A stretch of DNA of 64,000 bases from Medicago truncatula (lineage: Eukaryota > Streptophyta > Magnoliopsida > Fabales > Fabaceae), in the NCBI RefSeq assembly GCF_003473485.1, contig NC_053043.1, positions 1,808,001 to 1,872,000 on the forward strand, in the 5' to 3' direction. This document shows positions 34,605 through 46,326 of the stretch, one piece after another. The translations under genes and the position numbers were made by a program. How positions within the stretch are numbered: position 1 is the first letter of the stretch; the number at the start of each line of letters is the position of its first letter. The notes under the pieces are model-generated. The model saw only the letters and a program-made list of their open reading frames with translations. It ran no database searches and had not been told where the DNA came from.

Positions 34605-35679
34605 TTGTGGTTCACCAATCCATCTCATTGGGGCTGAAGAGAGGCCAACCTCTTGTTCATGTGAACTTGTGTGCCACAGATCACTAAGGAGCAGGTTGAA
34701 CTCACCATCATAATCAAATGGCTCGCTTTGGTTCTTTGGTAAATCTATTATCAAAGAACCATACAACCCAGGTGCTCTCTGCATACCTAGTGTCCATGAT
34801 AGAAGTATGTATCATGCTGCTCTCTAGCGATAAAGGTTTTACAATTCGAGAGTTTATCTTACCTTAATTAGATTAACATTCCGATTTTACTCGAGTTTAC
34901 CCGATTTTACCTGAGTTTATCGAGTTTGACTGAATTAACTCGAGTCAAACTCGATAAACATTCTTATTTTACCAGAAATCGAATTTACCTCCAAATTGAC
35001 ACGATTTTGTTACCTAAAAACGTAAACTCGACGAGTTAACACTCGGTTTGTGGAACATTGCTGCATACCCAGTGTCCATGATATAGCACACCGAGATATT
35101 GCAGCAGTTCCATCAGCCCAAGTAGGGTTGGGAATAGGCCAGGCCGACCTACAGGGGCCTACAGCCTGGCCTGGCCTGTTTAGTTGATAGCCCAAGGCTT
35201 AGGCTTTTTAGAAAGCTTGTTTGATTAAATAGGCCAGTCTTAGGCTTTCAGAAAAGCTTGTTAAGCCTAATAGGCCGACCTATTAATACTTATTTATTAA
35301 AAAATATTTTTTTTTTATATTAAAATAATTGCATACATTAAAAATATAAACATTTCTTTCTCTATCTATTAGTCCCTTAATAGACTTTGTTGCTATAGGC
35401 TTTTAATTAGGCTTTAATCTAGTTAAAATTTACTTATAGTCAAATAGGCTTTTAGGTAGACTTTAAGGCCTGTTTAGCCTATTCAGTAGGCCAAATGAAC
35501 TATTTGATGGCCTTATTGTTAAGTAGGCCTGTAATTAGGCTTTCAGGCCAGTCCAGGCTTTTAAATAGGTCAGGTCAGGCTCAGCCCTGTAAATTTTTTC
35601 GTAGGCCAGGCCAGCTCAAGCCTATCGAAGCCGGACCTGGCCTGACCTATTCCCACCCCTAAGCCCAAGGAGTTTCAAA
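34605..35679 (-). pseudogene. L-ascorbate oxidase pseudogene, in pieces
   Basis: Minus-strand fragments of a multicopper oxidase exon. 35679-35662 plus 35122-35058 read TPWADGTAAIS-CAI across a MITE insertion. 34808-34605 reads YFYHGH, then [36 protein letters not shown] and [11 protein letters not shown], ending at WIGEPQ before a GTATAC donor-like site. These are the ascorbate oxidase type 3 copper-site region (HGH) and its surroundings. Lesions: the interval between CAI and YHGH is lost, a base is missing after HGH giving a frameshift, a stretch of about 24 bp around the HGH/GMQ codons is present twice, and a 539 bp MITE interrupts the exon. Retained splice sites argue against a processed copy. 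Confidence 0.85.
35123..35661. mobile_element. hAT-type MITE, copy 1 (GGGAATAGGCCAGGCC family)
   Basis: 539 bp. The TIRs begin TAGGGTTGGGAATAGG and end CCTATTCCCACCCCTA. The interior is built of many TAGGCC/GGCCTA/AAGCCT words in both orientations. The flanks carry a perfect 8 bp target duplication AGCCCAAG (35115-35122 and 35662-35669), typical of hAT transposons. It sits inside the ascorbate oxidase pseudogene exon. No ORF of note. Confidence 0.88.
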
Positions 35680-35854
35680 CTGCAAACATTTTTACAGTAA
35701 TTAACAACAACAGTTGTTTGAGGTTGTTACTTGTCCCTCACTTATGGTTGGAGTCACCAATGTTTATTTAGTTTTTCCTCAAAATAATTGATATGGAATG
35801 ATATCTCTCAACATATATTTTTATATAGACACATCAGTTAGACATTGAAATTAT

Positions 35855-37091
35855 GGTACCGTTTGACCCGATTTTTTTTTTCAGTTTTTCTACGTTTTTA
35901 AGAAGAAGTTAGGCCAAACACAATATCAATAAAGTACCTTCGAAAAAAAATACTTTTTTTAGAATGCATAAAATTGAATGAAATGAGCTTTAACCAAAAA
36001 TTGTTGAATGCTACTTCAAAAAACTATTTCTCCCCAATTTATTTCACAAGCACCTCTCTTCAACTCCCGCCGGCAACCTTTTGTTTTATTTTTTTAATAT
36101 GCTTTTTTCTTTCATTTTATTTTATTTTATTTTTTTAACCGGTCCATTTAATTTTTTAATGAGGTTCCATTTAAGTTTATTATCTATTTTTTTAAGGAAT
36201 TTTATTATCTTTTTATCACTTATATATTAATTTCAATATCTTTTGATCATCACAACCTCGCAAATATTTGTATTCACGCTGTCAATGAATGACACCGAAT
36301 ATTTTTATTCCCTTTCTTCAACCACGGAAATATACACACACGTTAGCGTTTAGAGTAATATTTTATGTTCCTCTTTCTGTTTTTTTTTTTTTGTTATGCT
36401 AATGCGTATAATTATTTTTATAAAATTATGATTTTAATTAAAAGTACAAGTGTAGTTGCCTAAAAAAATTATACTTATATATAATTTACACATTTGTATT
36501 GTAACAAACTATGCATATCTTTTTCTTATTAAAAAAACTAAACATATCTTTTTCAATGACACCAGCAATGTAACAAATATAATATTATATAATATAAATT
36601 CTTATCTTTTTGACCAACACTAAAAATATGGTATTCTTATAACAAATTTGTTATAACAAAATTTATTATAGAGTATAATTGGAAAAGATATTGTACAAAT
36701 TTGTATTCATGTTACACAAAATAAACGTCATTGAGTAAATATAGTATTGGTAAAAATATATCTTTTATATTTTAAACATTTTTTCCCTTTAAAAAATATT
36801 TTAGACATTTTTTATTTATTATGTTAATTCATAATGAATTCAATTTTTTTTTATTTATAGACAATGCATAAATATATGCAAGGTCCCGGGTTCGAACCCC
36901 AGACACCACCAAAAAATAATAAATTCAAAGTTTTGTACAATATTTTGCCAAACAGCTTTTAACTCAAAAATAACTTTAGAACTAAAAAAAAAAAAAAAAC
37001 CAAACAACTTTAGCCTTTTTCTTAAAGAGCTTTATTTTAACTTTGTTTTAAAGTAGCTTTTAGACCGAAAAAAGCCTGGCCAAACGGTACC
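35855..37091. mobile_element. 1.24 kb TIR element, superfamily unclear
   Basis: The left end GGTACCGTTTGACC and right end GGCCAAACGGTACC are inverted copies. Short inverted similarity extends inward (GGCCAAACA near 35912, CCAAACA near 36999). The only direct repeat at the edges is TAT. The interior is AT-rich, with one SINE fragment and no coding capacity. Confidence 0.55.
36860..36910 (+). mobile_element. 3' fragment of a tRNA-derived SINE
   Basis: Contains GACAATGCATAAATATATGC and the B box GGGTTCGAACCCC. The A-box half is missing. Confidence 0.6.
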
Positions 37092-37807
37092 TATGATATG
37101 GCTAATTAAGTGACTCAACTACCGATCACTTGTGTCATTTTATGTTAATTTTTGTTTTTTATTTGTGTTTTGTTGTTCTATAAATGAAATGGTCAACCTT
37201 AAAAGTTGAATTAAGATTTACTGATTTTTTTCTTTTAGAAATGATATTTGAACATTCATTTTGTGACAACTTTCGTGATAATTTTATCTCTGATACTCAC
37301 GTTATTTTTTACATTATATCCCCATTGCTTTGATTTTCGTGTAAATATCTAATTTTTCTTTGTAAATTATGGTTGTCTCATAATTTATCAACTAAATAGT
37401 TGTTTAAATGACATTCCTCTATTGTAATGACTGCATCTATTCGAACATTGAACACCTCGGATTTGCAATTTATCTATGTTCGGTAGACAACTTCTGTCTT
37501 CCATAGGAAAATTGGATACTCTTTAAAAGTTCTTGATAGATTGTTTTTCAAAAAAATAGCTCTTAATAATCATTTACAAAAATAAACCCATCTGAGCTTA
37601 CTGTTTTAATAAAAATATTTGGCTTGATTATCAAATAAATTAATAAAAATCCAATTGAATTACTAAAAAAAAAAATCCAATTGAATTATTTACTATCCCT
37701 TTTGTATTCTGCAGCCGAAGAGTCAAGTTTATATAAAAATTAAAAAAATAATACTAGAAACGTCAAGTTTATACTTACAAATACAAATATAATGGGGAGT
37801 AATTCGT
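37092..37807. other. intergenic, AT-rich
   Basis: No gene, RNA or repeat with definable ends was seen. Confidence 0.55.
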
Positions 37808-37942
37808 CCCGTGAGCCTAGCTCAGTTGGTAGGACAATGCATTATTATATGAAGGAATCGGGGTTCGAACCCCGGACACCCTACTTATTCACCATATAAG
37901 GTGAATTCTAGCCACTAGGCTATCTGACCAAAGAAAAAAATA
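37808..37942 (+). mobile_element. tRNA-derived SINE, near full length
   Basis: The 5' part carries a Pol III A box (TAGCTCAGTTGG) and B box (GGGTTCGAACCCC). The tRNA-unrelated tail is TGAATTCTAGCCACTAGGCT, ending in an A-rich tract. It cannot fold into a full tRNA because the acceptor halves do not pair, so it is a SINE and not a tRNA gene. Confidence 0.8.
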
Positions 37943-38100
37943 ATAGATAGTAAATCTAAATCCTTGTGAATAAATTCTATAAATAATTTTCTAACAAAAA
38001 AAACTATAAAAAAAACTTTTTTTACTAATATAAATAATAGTTTAATTAAGAGTAATAAATGTTGGGTGCTTTGCATATTTATAAAATAGCACATGCATTT

Positions 38101-38183
38101 GTCCTCATGAGCTTAGCTCACTTAGCAGGGACAATCGTAATATATGCAAGATCTTCAAACTCCGGTCACCACACATACATTTA
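38101..38183 (+). mobile_element. degenerate SINE copy
   Basis: CATGAGCTTAGCTCACTTAG followed by 'gggacaatcg...atatatgcaa' and a decayed B box (CTTCAAACTCC). Same family as 37808-37942. Confidence 0.6.
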
Positions 38184-39440
38184 GGGTTCATTTGGATTTG
38201 ACTTATTTTAAGCTTATGAAAAATAGCTTAAGCAAATAAATAAGTATTTACATATTATTCATAAATTTGTAAATGTAGCTTATGCAAAAATAATTCATGA
38301 AGATATTATTTTCGTTACTAATGATAGGAGTGGATTCAGGATTGAATTATTGGCGGGGCTACATTTTTTTTAAGGAAGTAAAGACTACAAATTTTATCAT
38401 TTTTTGAAAGAATTCAAAATTCGTCTTAACTAAATGTTGTCTAAATTCCTTAAAAGAAATTGTTGTCTGGTATCATTATTTGTGTAAAACATCTTAATTA
38501 ACCCATTCTTTTCATCTTTTTGTGCTATTTGCTTAGTGCAAGGATTGTAGTCTTCCACGATGGTGACATTGTCAATATCTAAGAGCAAGACGTGACCAAC
38601 GGGAAACGGGTTATTATGCTTTTTCATTTGTCCTTTTATATTTGTGATATAGTAAACACTTTCTATATTCTCACCAATTATAGTTGCATGAGATTGCTGG
38701 AAAAAAAAATTGTGTGAAGGAATCAAGGAAACACAGTTGCGCTATGTGTCTTTTGGATTGTTCAATCCCTAAAATAAATTGTTTGATAGATAGTTTCCGA
38801 TAAAAGAAAGTCGATTGAATCGTATCTTCTAATGGATTCACTAGGACCGAAAGTTGTATTCTGATAAATCAATGAGCTTTTGAGCAAAGTTGGGGGGGGT
38901 CTATAGAGCAATTTGTATCAAGGAAAGATAAGCCCGTTAATATACTTCACTCTTGTTTTTTTTTACCAAAAAATAGCTCTCATGATTTGCAATAAAAGGT
39001 TGGAAACTATTATCCAAACCTCACAGTTATTCTAATACACGGCTATAAGTTTATTTTTATTATTTTTTCAAGTGAAAATTTTATCTTGGGAATTTTGTTT
39101 GCATCCAACACATTAAAACATTGAAAATTAATTTTTTTCTAATAAAATTTATAAATTATTTTTATTTTTGAATATTTAAGAGGTGTGCTCTTAAGACATT
39201 TGTTATCATATACTCATATATGCAAGTTACTTCTTGGACGAAGTAGATTATTCTTTAAATCATTTTACCTTCATGAAGCTAATTTTGAACTATTCTTCCA
39301 TTCCTCTAAAAATTAACTTTAAAAACATGTTTCTTTTTTCACCAAGAGATGTTAATTTGGGGGCCATGATATGATAGCTTTAAAGTTATTGTTTTCCAGA
39401 GTCAATGACATCGGATTAAACTGTCTTTATGAAACAATTT
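38184..39440. other. intergenic
   Basis: AT-rich. A minus-strand frame of 98 codons (38430-38726) has no recognisable domain or gene structure around it. Short TIR-type words near 39070-39210 resemble the MITE at 54017. Confidence 0.45.
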
Positions 39441-39602
39441 AGGCCTATAAGCCTATGTGATGTTTCCTACAAAACTACCAAACTTTTATCTAAGGTTAGT
39501 CATGGAAGATCTTGCAAGTCCCTGTCAATGTAGCTTTATACCCAACCAACAAAGTAGGCAGTAATACCATTGTGATTGCTCAAGAAGTTGTTCAGTACTC
39601 CA
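39441..39602 (+). pseudogene. non-LTR retrotransposon reverse transcriptase remnant
   Basis: Reads RPISLCDVSYKTTKLLSK, then after stops and a frameshift IVIAQEVVQYS. This matches the plant LINE reverse transcriptase region RPISLCNV-YK ... AQE, heavily decayed. It is probably a piece of the same kind of element as 43101-45720. Confidence 0.65.
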
Positions 39603-41370
39603 TTAAAGTTGGGATATGGAAAGGTCGGTTGAATGTTTCAGATTTATATGAAAAACCCTAGTCGTCTCTTTTTCTTCAACGAGTATGTGAAGAAAACGCC
39701 ACCATTTTTACTTGTGTTCAGTATATCTATCTATTAGTTGGTGTCAAATTGTTGGTATATATAGATTTTTATCTTTCATATTTTTGACGTTTTTGTTGTT
39801 CATGTGTCATATGTTTGGATAGACATCAAGAATTGAGGGGCATGTAACAACAATGAGTGAGACATCTATCTATAATAATAAAGCGAATAGAATTATATAT
39901 AGCTCTAGAATATGCTATATTTGAAATGCAAAGTTCTGAATCCAAAGCATTTTTGAAGAAATTTTGGGCTGAAAATCATCACAAAAATGGAGCTATAAAA
40001 TTACAGACACCCCTCTTGGATCGATTGCCAAATTCGAAAAATGTTTCAAGACAATTTTCTAGATTCTTATTAATCTGTTTTATTTTGGTTCTCATTATAG
40101 GAGTATATATATGTAACAACTCTTTTTGGTAATGGGTACCACATAGAAATAAGCTAATGAGAAAATTAATTAAGAAGATACACAAGAGCAATAATATATT
40201 TATTTATCTGTGAAAAATAATTATGTATGTATTTTTTTTTTAGAGAATAATTATGTATGTATTTAAAAGGTTTAAAGCTGGTTGTTTCTAAAATTCATTC
40301 ATTTTAACTTTTCATAGAATTCGTCATCGAAAAATAATCATATTTAAGAAGTGTAAGATATCAAATATGAATATCCCTATGTAGAATGTACGATTTAAAA
40401 TTTAAATTGAAACACCGATTCGTATTACATGAATCTTACTTCTTTGACGAAGCTCAATATTAGTTGGTTCAACATCATTCTATATTACACCAACATAAGC
40501 ATCACCAACAATATTATTAACCCAAAAGGCATAACCAAAAACTGAGTCAAAAAGCTTGTTAAAAAATATTTTGGGTCAAAAAACTTTAGGCCGGGAAGAG
40601 TAGAGTCTAGTCATAGTCAAATTGGAATGCCAGACTACATAACCGCCATCCTCATTCATTGGATAAAGACTAAATTAATCATCAACATTTTTATTAATAT
40701 AATTCTTTCACGTTGGGACTTTTGTTTTGGTTGACAAATTCACGTTGGGGTCTTATTTGCCCATAATTTTTTCCATTGCGATTTGCGACCTATGCACACA
40801 TCACAGAAATTAGTACTATATTTTTGTATACACGCACGCATACGCCATTGCTTACACCACGTTCCCTACTCATCAATAATTTGGTACCCCGCAATATAAA
40901 TTGTTTTAAAAAAAATATATATGTGTACTTGAATTTAATGGAAGGTTATTTATATTTTGATTATTTACGTAAATGTTTGTTAAACAAAATATTAGAGCAT
41001 TAAAATCATGGTTGAGGTAGAAAAAAAAATGCAGCCTTTTATGTTAAGAGCTCTATATTTTGTTTTTGTTTTTGAGGAAAGAGAGCTCTATATTTGATGA
41101 GATGAGATAAAATCCAAATATAAGTTTATAAGTGAGAACAATCATTTCTTTATAAGTTGATTTTGGAAGGTTAAATTAAACCTAACTCAAATATTAAGAT
41201 AATATTACAAATCAAACACATATTTATCCTTGGCACAAAAAGAAATATCAATCAAATATATAAGTTTAGAACATCAATCAAATGAAATAAATGAACATTG
41301 ACTCTACCTTAAAAAAAGAAGTTTGTAAAACCTAGTTCATCGGTCTATGCTGAATCGGATATCTTCATCC
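39603..41370. other. intergenic, AT-rich
   Basis: Short frames only. Nothing recognisable. Confidence 0.5.
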
Positions 41371-41379
41371 AAATTTAAA

Positions 41380-43037
41380 GGCTTAAATATGTAAATCGTC
41401 CCTGTAATTTGGCGTGTTTTTGGTTTTTGTTCTTGTATCTTTTTTTGTTCTAAAACAACCCCTATAAGTTAATAACTTTTTGATTTTCGTCCCTCCCGTC
41501 AACTTCCGTTACAAAAACACACATGTGGCAAACAGAGGATGACGTGGTAGTGCCTGACGTGGCAGATGATGCTAACGTGGCAAACTTATTGATGAGTCAC
41601 ACAGTGAGAGGGACCAAAATAAAAAAACGAAATTTGTAGAAGTACCAAAGCCAAAAAAACAAAATTCGTAAAGGGACCAGAACCAAAACCAAAATCAAAA
41701 CCAAAAAACGAAATTTGTATATGGACTTGACTATTTCCAGGACCAAAACCAAAAATAAAATTTGTAGAGGGACCAAAACAAAAAAACGAGAAGACGAAAA
41801 ATTCAAATTTAATTACATTTCTTCATCTTCTTCCCACATCTTCTTCTTCATTACTATCATTGTCTTCATAAACTTCATCATCATCAAACAAACACATAAA
41901 TTCATCACTTCAAAATCCAAAAATCCATCAACTCAAAACAACAACAAACTCAATCCAACACCTTCAATTATACCTTCATGTGATAACTTCTCTTTTATTT
42001 CTTCTCACAAACAACAAAATCAAATTAAACCAATATATCCACTGTTCAACGTGCAATCCAATTTCACACACTTTAAAATCGTTTAAAATAAAACTTATCT
42101 CAATTCAACATTCCAACATATTTTTCAATTCTATTTATTATCCCTCTAGATCTTCAAATGAAAAGAATATTCATATCAAACTTGAACCTTTCTCTTATAA
42201 TCCAATTTCACACAACAATCTTCCAAATCAACCGGAAAAAAAGAAAACGACCCAAATGTTCGAAACAAAAATGATGAGATTAGAGTTCAAAGAATTGACG
42301 AAGAAAGCATTTAGAGTGACCAAGAAACAGCAGAGATGCGAGATCAATGATGAGACGAGAGTTGGTAATGAAAAAAAATCATTCTTTAGGTTTTTCAATT
42401 TGAGAATTTTGTGAATTGTTTCAATATTGGGAATTCGAGCATTCACAATGAGGATTTTGTTGTTATAATTTTATTTTGATATTATCAATAAAAGTTTAGT
42501 TGGGACTATGAACATTGTGGATTTTAGTGTTGAGATGTTAATCTGACCATTGTCAATGGGGATTTTGTTTAGGTTTGTGAGAAGTTGTCTATTGAGAGTG
42601 AGATGATGATTTTGAATTTTTTTTTATTATCTCTTTTCTGAGTATTTGTTTCCTGAGTTTTTTTGATGAATTTATGAAGACAATGATGAAGATGTAAAAG
42701 AGGTGGAAGGAAGAAGATGAAGAAAACTATTTTTTTCTCGCTTCTTGGTTTTGGTCCCTTTACAAATTTTGTTTTTTTGGCTTTGGTCCCTCTACAAATT
42801 TCATTTTTTTGGTTTTGGTCCCTCTCACTGTGTGACTCATCAATAAGTTTGCCACGTCAGCATCGTTTGCCACGTCATCCTTCGTTTGCCACATGTGCGT
42901 TTTTGTAACGGAAGTTGACGGGAGGGACGAAAATAAAAAAGTTATTAACTTACAGGGGTTGTTTTAGAACAAAAAAAGATACAGGGACAAAAACCAAAAA
43001 CACGCCAAATTTCAGGGACGATTTACATATTTAAGCC
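41380..43037. mobile_element. 1.66 kb Mutator-like element (non-autonomous)
   Basis: The ends GGCTTAAATATGTAAATCGT and its reverse complement form long TIRs. About 200 bp is nearly matching, with weaker inverted similarity (the TCATTGTCTTCATAAA region) further in. The flanks carry a perfect 9 bp duplication AAATTTAAA (41371-41379 and 43038-43046). Just inside the TIRs a unit of the type 'gggaccaaaaccaaaaa..aaatttgta' is repeated several times. The interior has a 144-codon frame (41980-42414) without recognisable domain. No transposase. Confidence 0.88.
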
Positions 43038-43463
43038 AAATTTAAACTTACAACATCGCAATTATGTATAAGTTTATAAAAGAATATATAAATTTACAGA
43101 AACGCTGCGGAAATTGTTGATCATATTGTCTCACGCCTGTCGTTTTGGAACCATAAGTTTCTATCTTTCGGTGGTGGTCTGGTTCTTCTGAAATTTGTCA
43201 TGTCCTCTCTTCCGGTTTACTTTCTTTCCTTTTCCAAAGCCCCTGCAAGTATAATTTATTCTATTGAATATATTTTAATTTTTTTTTTTTTGGTGGTGAG
43301 GATAATGGGAAAATTGCTTGGATAAATTGAGAGTCGATTTGTTCTCAAAAGGAGGAAGGAGGGTTGGGGTTAGGAGAGTGGGAGCTTTTAATTTATCTTT
43401 GTTGGGAAAGTGGTGTTGGAGGATGTTGGTGGATAAGGAGAGGTTGTAGTACCGAGTCTTGAA

Positions 43464-45603
43464 TGTAACACCCCGTTTTCCCAATATACAAATTTCTTAA
43501 ACATTTATCAGAGTAAAAACCATAAACGGGATATCACATAAAAACGTAATCCAAAAAACAGTTAAATAATAATTTAACTTCCACATAATATCTTAACATA
43601 GCAGCGGAATATTAGTTCATAAACCATAAATCAGTTTGGCACGCAGGCCCCAATAAAGTATCTCAAAAGAGTTAATCAAAACAGAAATTATCATAGCAGT
43701 TCACGTAAAAGAATGAAGCATGTTATAGCATATAACCCCATCCCGTTACGTATCAGAGCGACCTAGACGACACAGTGAAGGCAAGGCCAACTCACGAAAG
43801 CAAACTGCACACTAAGCACGATCACCTGCAAGTTACCCATACGAAGGGCAACATTTTCAAGCAGAAGGGGTGAGATTTCATAATCAAATAACATTAATCA
43901 ATGTAATTGCGAATCATAAATTAACATCATAATCATTCCTTAAATAACATTGCATAATTGCTAAACAGTTATAACATAATCATATATCCAATTATTCATG
44001 AACAACATAACATACTCGATAACCACTTATCACATAATCACGTAATCAATCATTATCAACACGGCATCTTAATCATGACAATGTGACAATGCTCTTAGAC
44101 TCCTTATATGCATGTGGTACCAATCGTCATCATAAGTATTAATATACTTTAATCGTGCGGAGGACAAAGCTCCTATAAAATGTGCGGAGGACAAAGCTCC
44201 TAATATTCGTGGCGAGGACTAAGCTCAATGAGATGCTATGCATGGACACTTATGAACAAAACATCGTAATCAACATATCAACATGCATCCAATAATTTGG
44301 AGCTAACTTCATCATATATTTATGCACTTAGTTAAATAACGGAAGCAGCATAAACAGGTCACATAAACGAGATGATATCATTATATCAATAGCACATAAA
44401 TTGCATCATTATCAAGTTTTCATATCTTGCATGAATATACAATACATTAGTTCATGTCCAATTAATATCAACATAACTTAAACAACTCTACAGACTGCAT
44501 TAAACGTTATCATTAGGTCTTATTACTAGTTAGGGGTTCACTCTAGATCAACACGTGCGACACAGATCGCACCAACACACAAGCAACTGCATCCTGGTTG
44601 TGCTCGCGAAGCGAGAGTTCTCACTCGCCATGGCGAGTACCACTCAACTCCCAAAATAAACTTGTTCTAGGTTCCCTCTGATCTTACATTCATTCCTAAT
44701 CAATACTAGGTATGTTCAGGCACTCAAAGGCACTCAAGGTCCAACTAAAAAGGTCGAATCACGAAATATGACATGCTCTCTGCCTAAGCTCACGAGGCGA
44801 GGAAGGGTTGCTCGCCATGGCGAGTTGCACCAAACAACTCGCGAGGCGAAGGGAAAGGGCTCGCGTGGCGAGCGATGAAGGTCATCACTCGCGAGGCGAG
44901 GATCATCCCTCGCCGTGGCGAGCAATGAACAGAAGCACGGGCAGACTACGGGTTTTCTCGCAAATCCATCAAAAAACATGGTTCAAAGCCTAATTTTGAT
45001 CCCATAATCCATCCTAAACATGTTCTAAGGTTAAAGGACGGTTTCTACATCAATCTAAACAAGTTTTACCGTTTGATCATCAATTTTTTAGGGTTTTGAC
45101 CTAATTCCAAAACTTTTCTAAATCAATCCTAACTTTGTCAATTAATCATCAGAATTACAGCAATCAACGTTATTGAATTATTAGTCTCACCCTTACCTTA
45201 TATGAAGAAAATCGAAGCACTCTTCCTTGGTTTCTCTAAACTTGGCTTTTTCTCCTTTTTCTCCAAAACAGTCGTACGTACAATGTTTTTCTAAAACTAG
45301 GTCTAACCTTTATATATCTCTTCTTAATTACTTATCTTATCTCACTTTCTCCCCCAAAACTATCTAAAATATCAAAACAGCCCTCAACTAAATATTTTAT
45401 ATTATTTTCAAATCTTTATTTTATTTAACAATAAAATAATTCTCATATCCTTATCAAATCTTCCAAAACTCATAACTTATCACGTCATCGATCAAATCAT
45501 CATAAATCATCAAAACATACCAAAATCATGCATATATTATATAATTATAATATAATCACCTAAACTCGATTAAATAAACGATTAAACGAAAGTGGGCGTT
45601 ACA
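43464..45603. mobile_element. solo LTR (TGTAACACCC...GGGCGTTACA)
   Basis: 2140 bp, beginning TGTAACACCCCGTTTTCCC and ending GTGGGCGTTACA, the terminal words of a large class of plant LTRs. No internal coding region or second LTR adjoins it, so it is a solo LTR. The LINE frame on both sides supports the boundaries, but a clean 5 bp target duplication is not visible. A GC-rich stretch at 44600-44930 has clustered GCGAGGCGAG/CTCGCCATGGCGAG palindromes. Short frames inside are not genes. Confidence 0.75.
44600..44930. repeat. cluster of CTCGC/GCGAG inverted motifs
   Basis: CTCGC and GCGAG words alternate (CTCGCCATGGCGAG at about 44625 and 44812, CTCGCGAGGCGA twice, CTCGCCGTGGCGAG at about 44909). 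They form a set of short imperfect palindromes, unlike the AT-rich surroundings. Confidence 0.8.
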
Positions 45604-46038
45604 AAAGCTTGATACGGTGAGGAGGGAGCGGTTGAAAGAGGGTGGCAGCCATTGTTCGGCTTGGTGGTGGTCCTTGAGTAAGATTAGAGAAGGGATTGGT
45701 GAGGGTGAAAGCTTGATCCTTGAGGACCTATCCGAAACAAACTTCAAACTTAAAGGACCGATCTGAAACCTTAGAAACTTAAAGGATCTATCTGAAATAA
45801 ACATGAAACTTAAAGGACCCGTGAAGATATTTGGCCTATTATATATCATTTTAGTTTGTTAAAAAAAAAGTCATCACTACTTACTAGTTACTACTAAATA
45901 AAAAAGAAAGTCCTTACAACTACTATTTATATAAAAAGTATTGTTGACTGCTGCTACTAATAATTTTTGTTTGTTTCCTTAAAAAAAAATGTTTGTTAAA
46001 GAAATGAAATTTTAGTACCATAGTAAATTCTTGCTAAT

Positions 46039-46173
46039 CCCCGTAAGCTTAGCTCAGTTGGTAGGGATATTGCATATTATATGCAGGGGCCGGGGTTCGA
46101 ACCTCGGACACCCCACTTCTCCACAATTAAATTGTGTGAGCTCTAGCCACTAGGCTACTTGACAAAAAAAAAA
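46039..46173 (+). mobile_element. tRNA-derived SINE, full length with target duplication
   Basis: CCCCGTAAGCTTAGCTCAGT (A box), B box GGGTTCGAACCTC, tail TGTGAGCTCTAGCCACTAGG and a terminal A tract. An 8 bp direct repeat TCTTGCTA flanks it (46029-46036 and 46174-46181). Confidence 0.85.
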
Positions 46174-46326
46174 TCTTGCTATATTTATTTAAATTAGGTA
46201 AAATGATTTTTTAGTGTATTGTGAAAGCATCATAATACAATATTTTAAGTAGAGATCAATTTTATTTTTTGAAAACTCGGTATCCGAGCCAAGAATCGAC
46301 TAATTTGAGGGGACCAATTCCACCGC

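Larger units (their letters stand above)
43101..45720 (+). pseudogene. LINE reverse transcriptase remnant, split by a solo LTR
   Basis: 43101-43463 reads IVDHIVSRLSFWNHKFLSFG, SSLPVYFLSFSKAP, then EEGGLGVRRVGAFNLSLLGK and YRVL. It resumes at 45604 with YGEERG-like sequence and WWWSLSKIREGIG, ending about 45720. This is the C-terminal reverse transcriptase and following region of plant L1-type elements. Stops (TGA for TGG near 43337; TGA for CGA at 45610) and a poly-T insertion show decay. The 2140 bp insertion lies within a codon run that reads continuously when skipped. Confidence 0.8.

Noticed and set aside
37808..37885. tRNA gene (A and B boxes present)
   Set aside because: No acceptor-stem pairing or proper anticodon arm; the same head plus a non-tRNA tail and A-tract recurs at several places, so it is a SINE.
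38430..38726. 98-codon minus-strand ORF as a gene
   Set aside because: No recognisable domain, no flanking exons or TATA box, AT-rich codons; kept only as a note in the intergenic entry.
41980..42414. 144-codon ORF as a gene
   Set aside because: It lies wholly inside a bounded Mutator-like element, is Lys/Asn/Ser-rich, and has no domain or gene structure.
44734..44993. Two short ORFs around 44.8 kb
   Set aside because: They lie in the GC-rich palindromic block of a solo LTR; no protein similarity.
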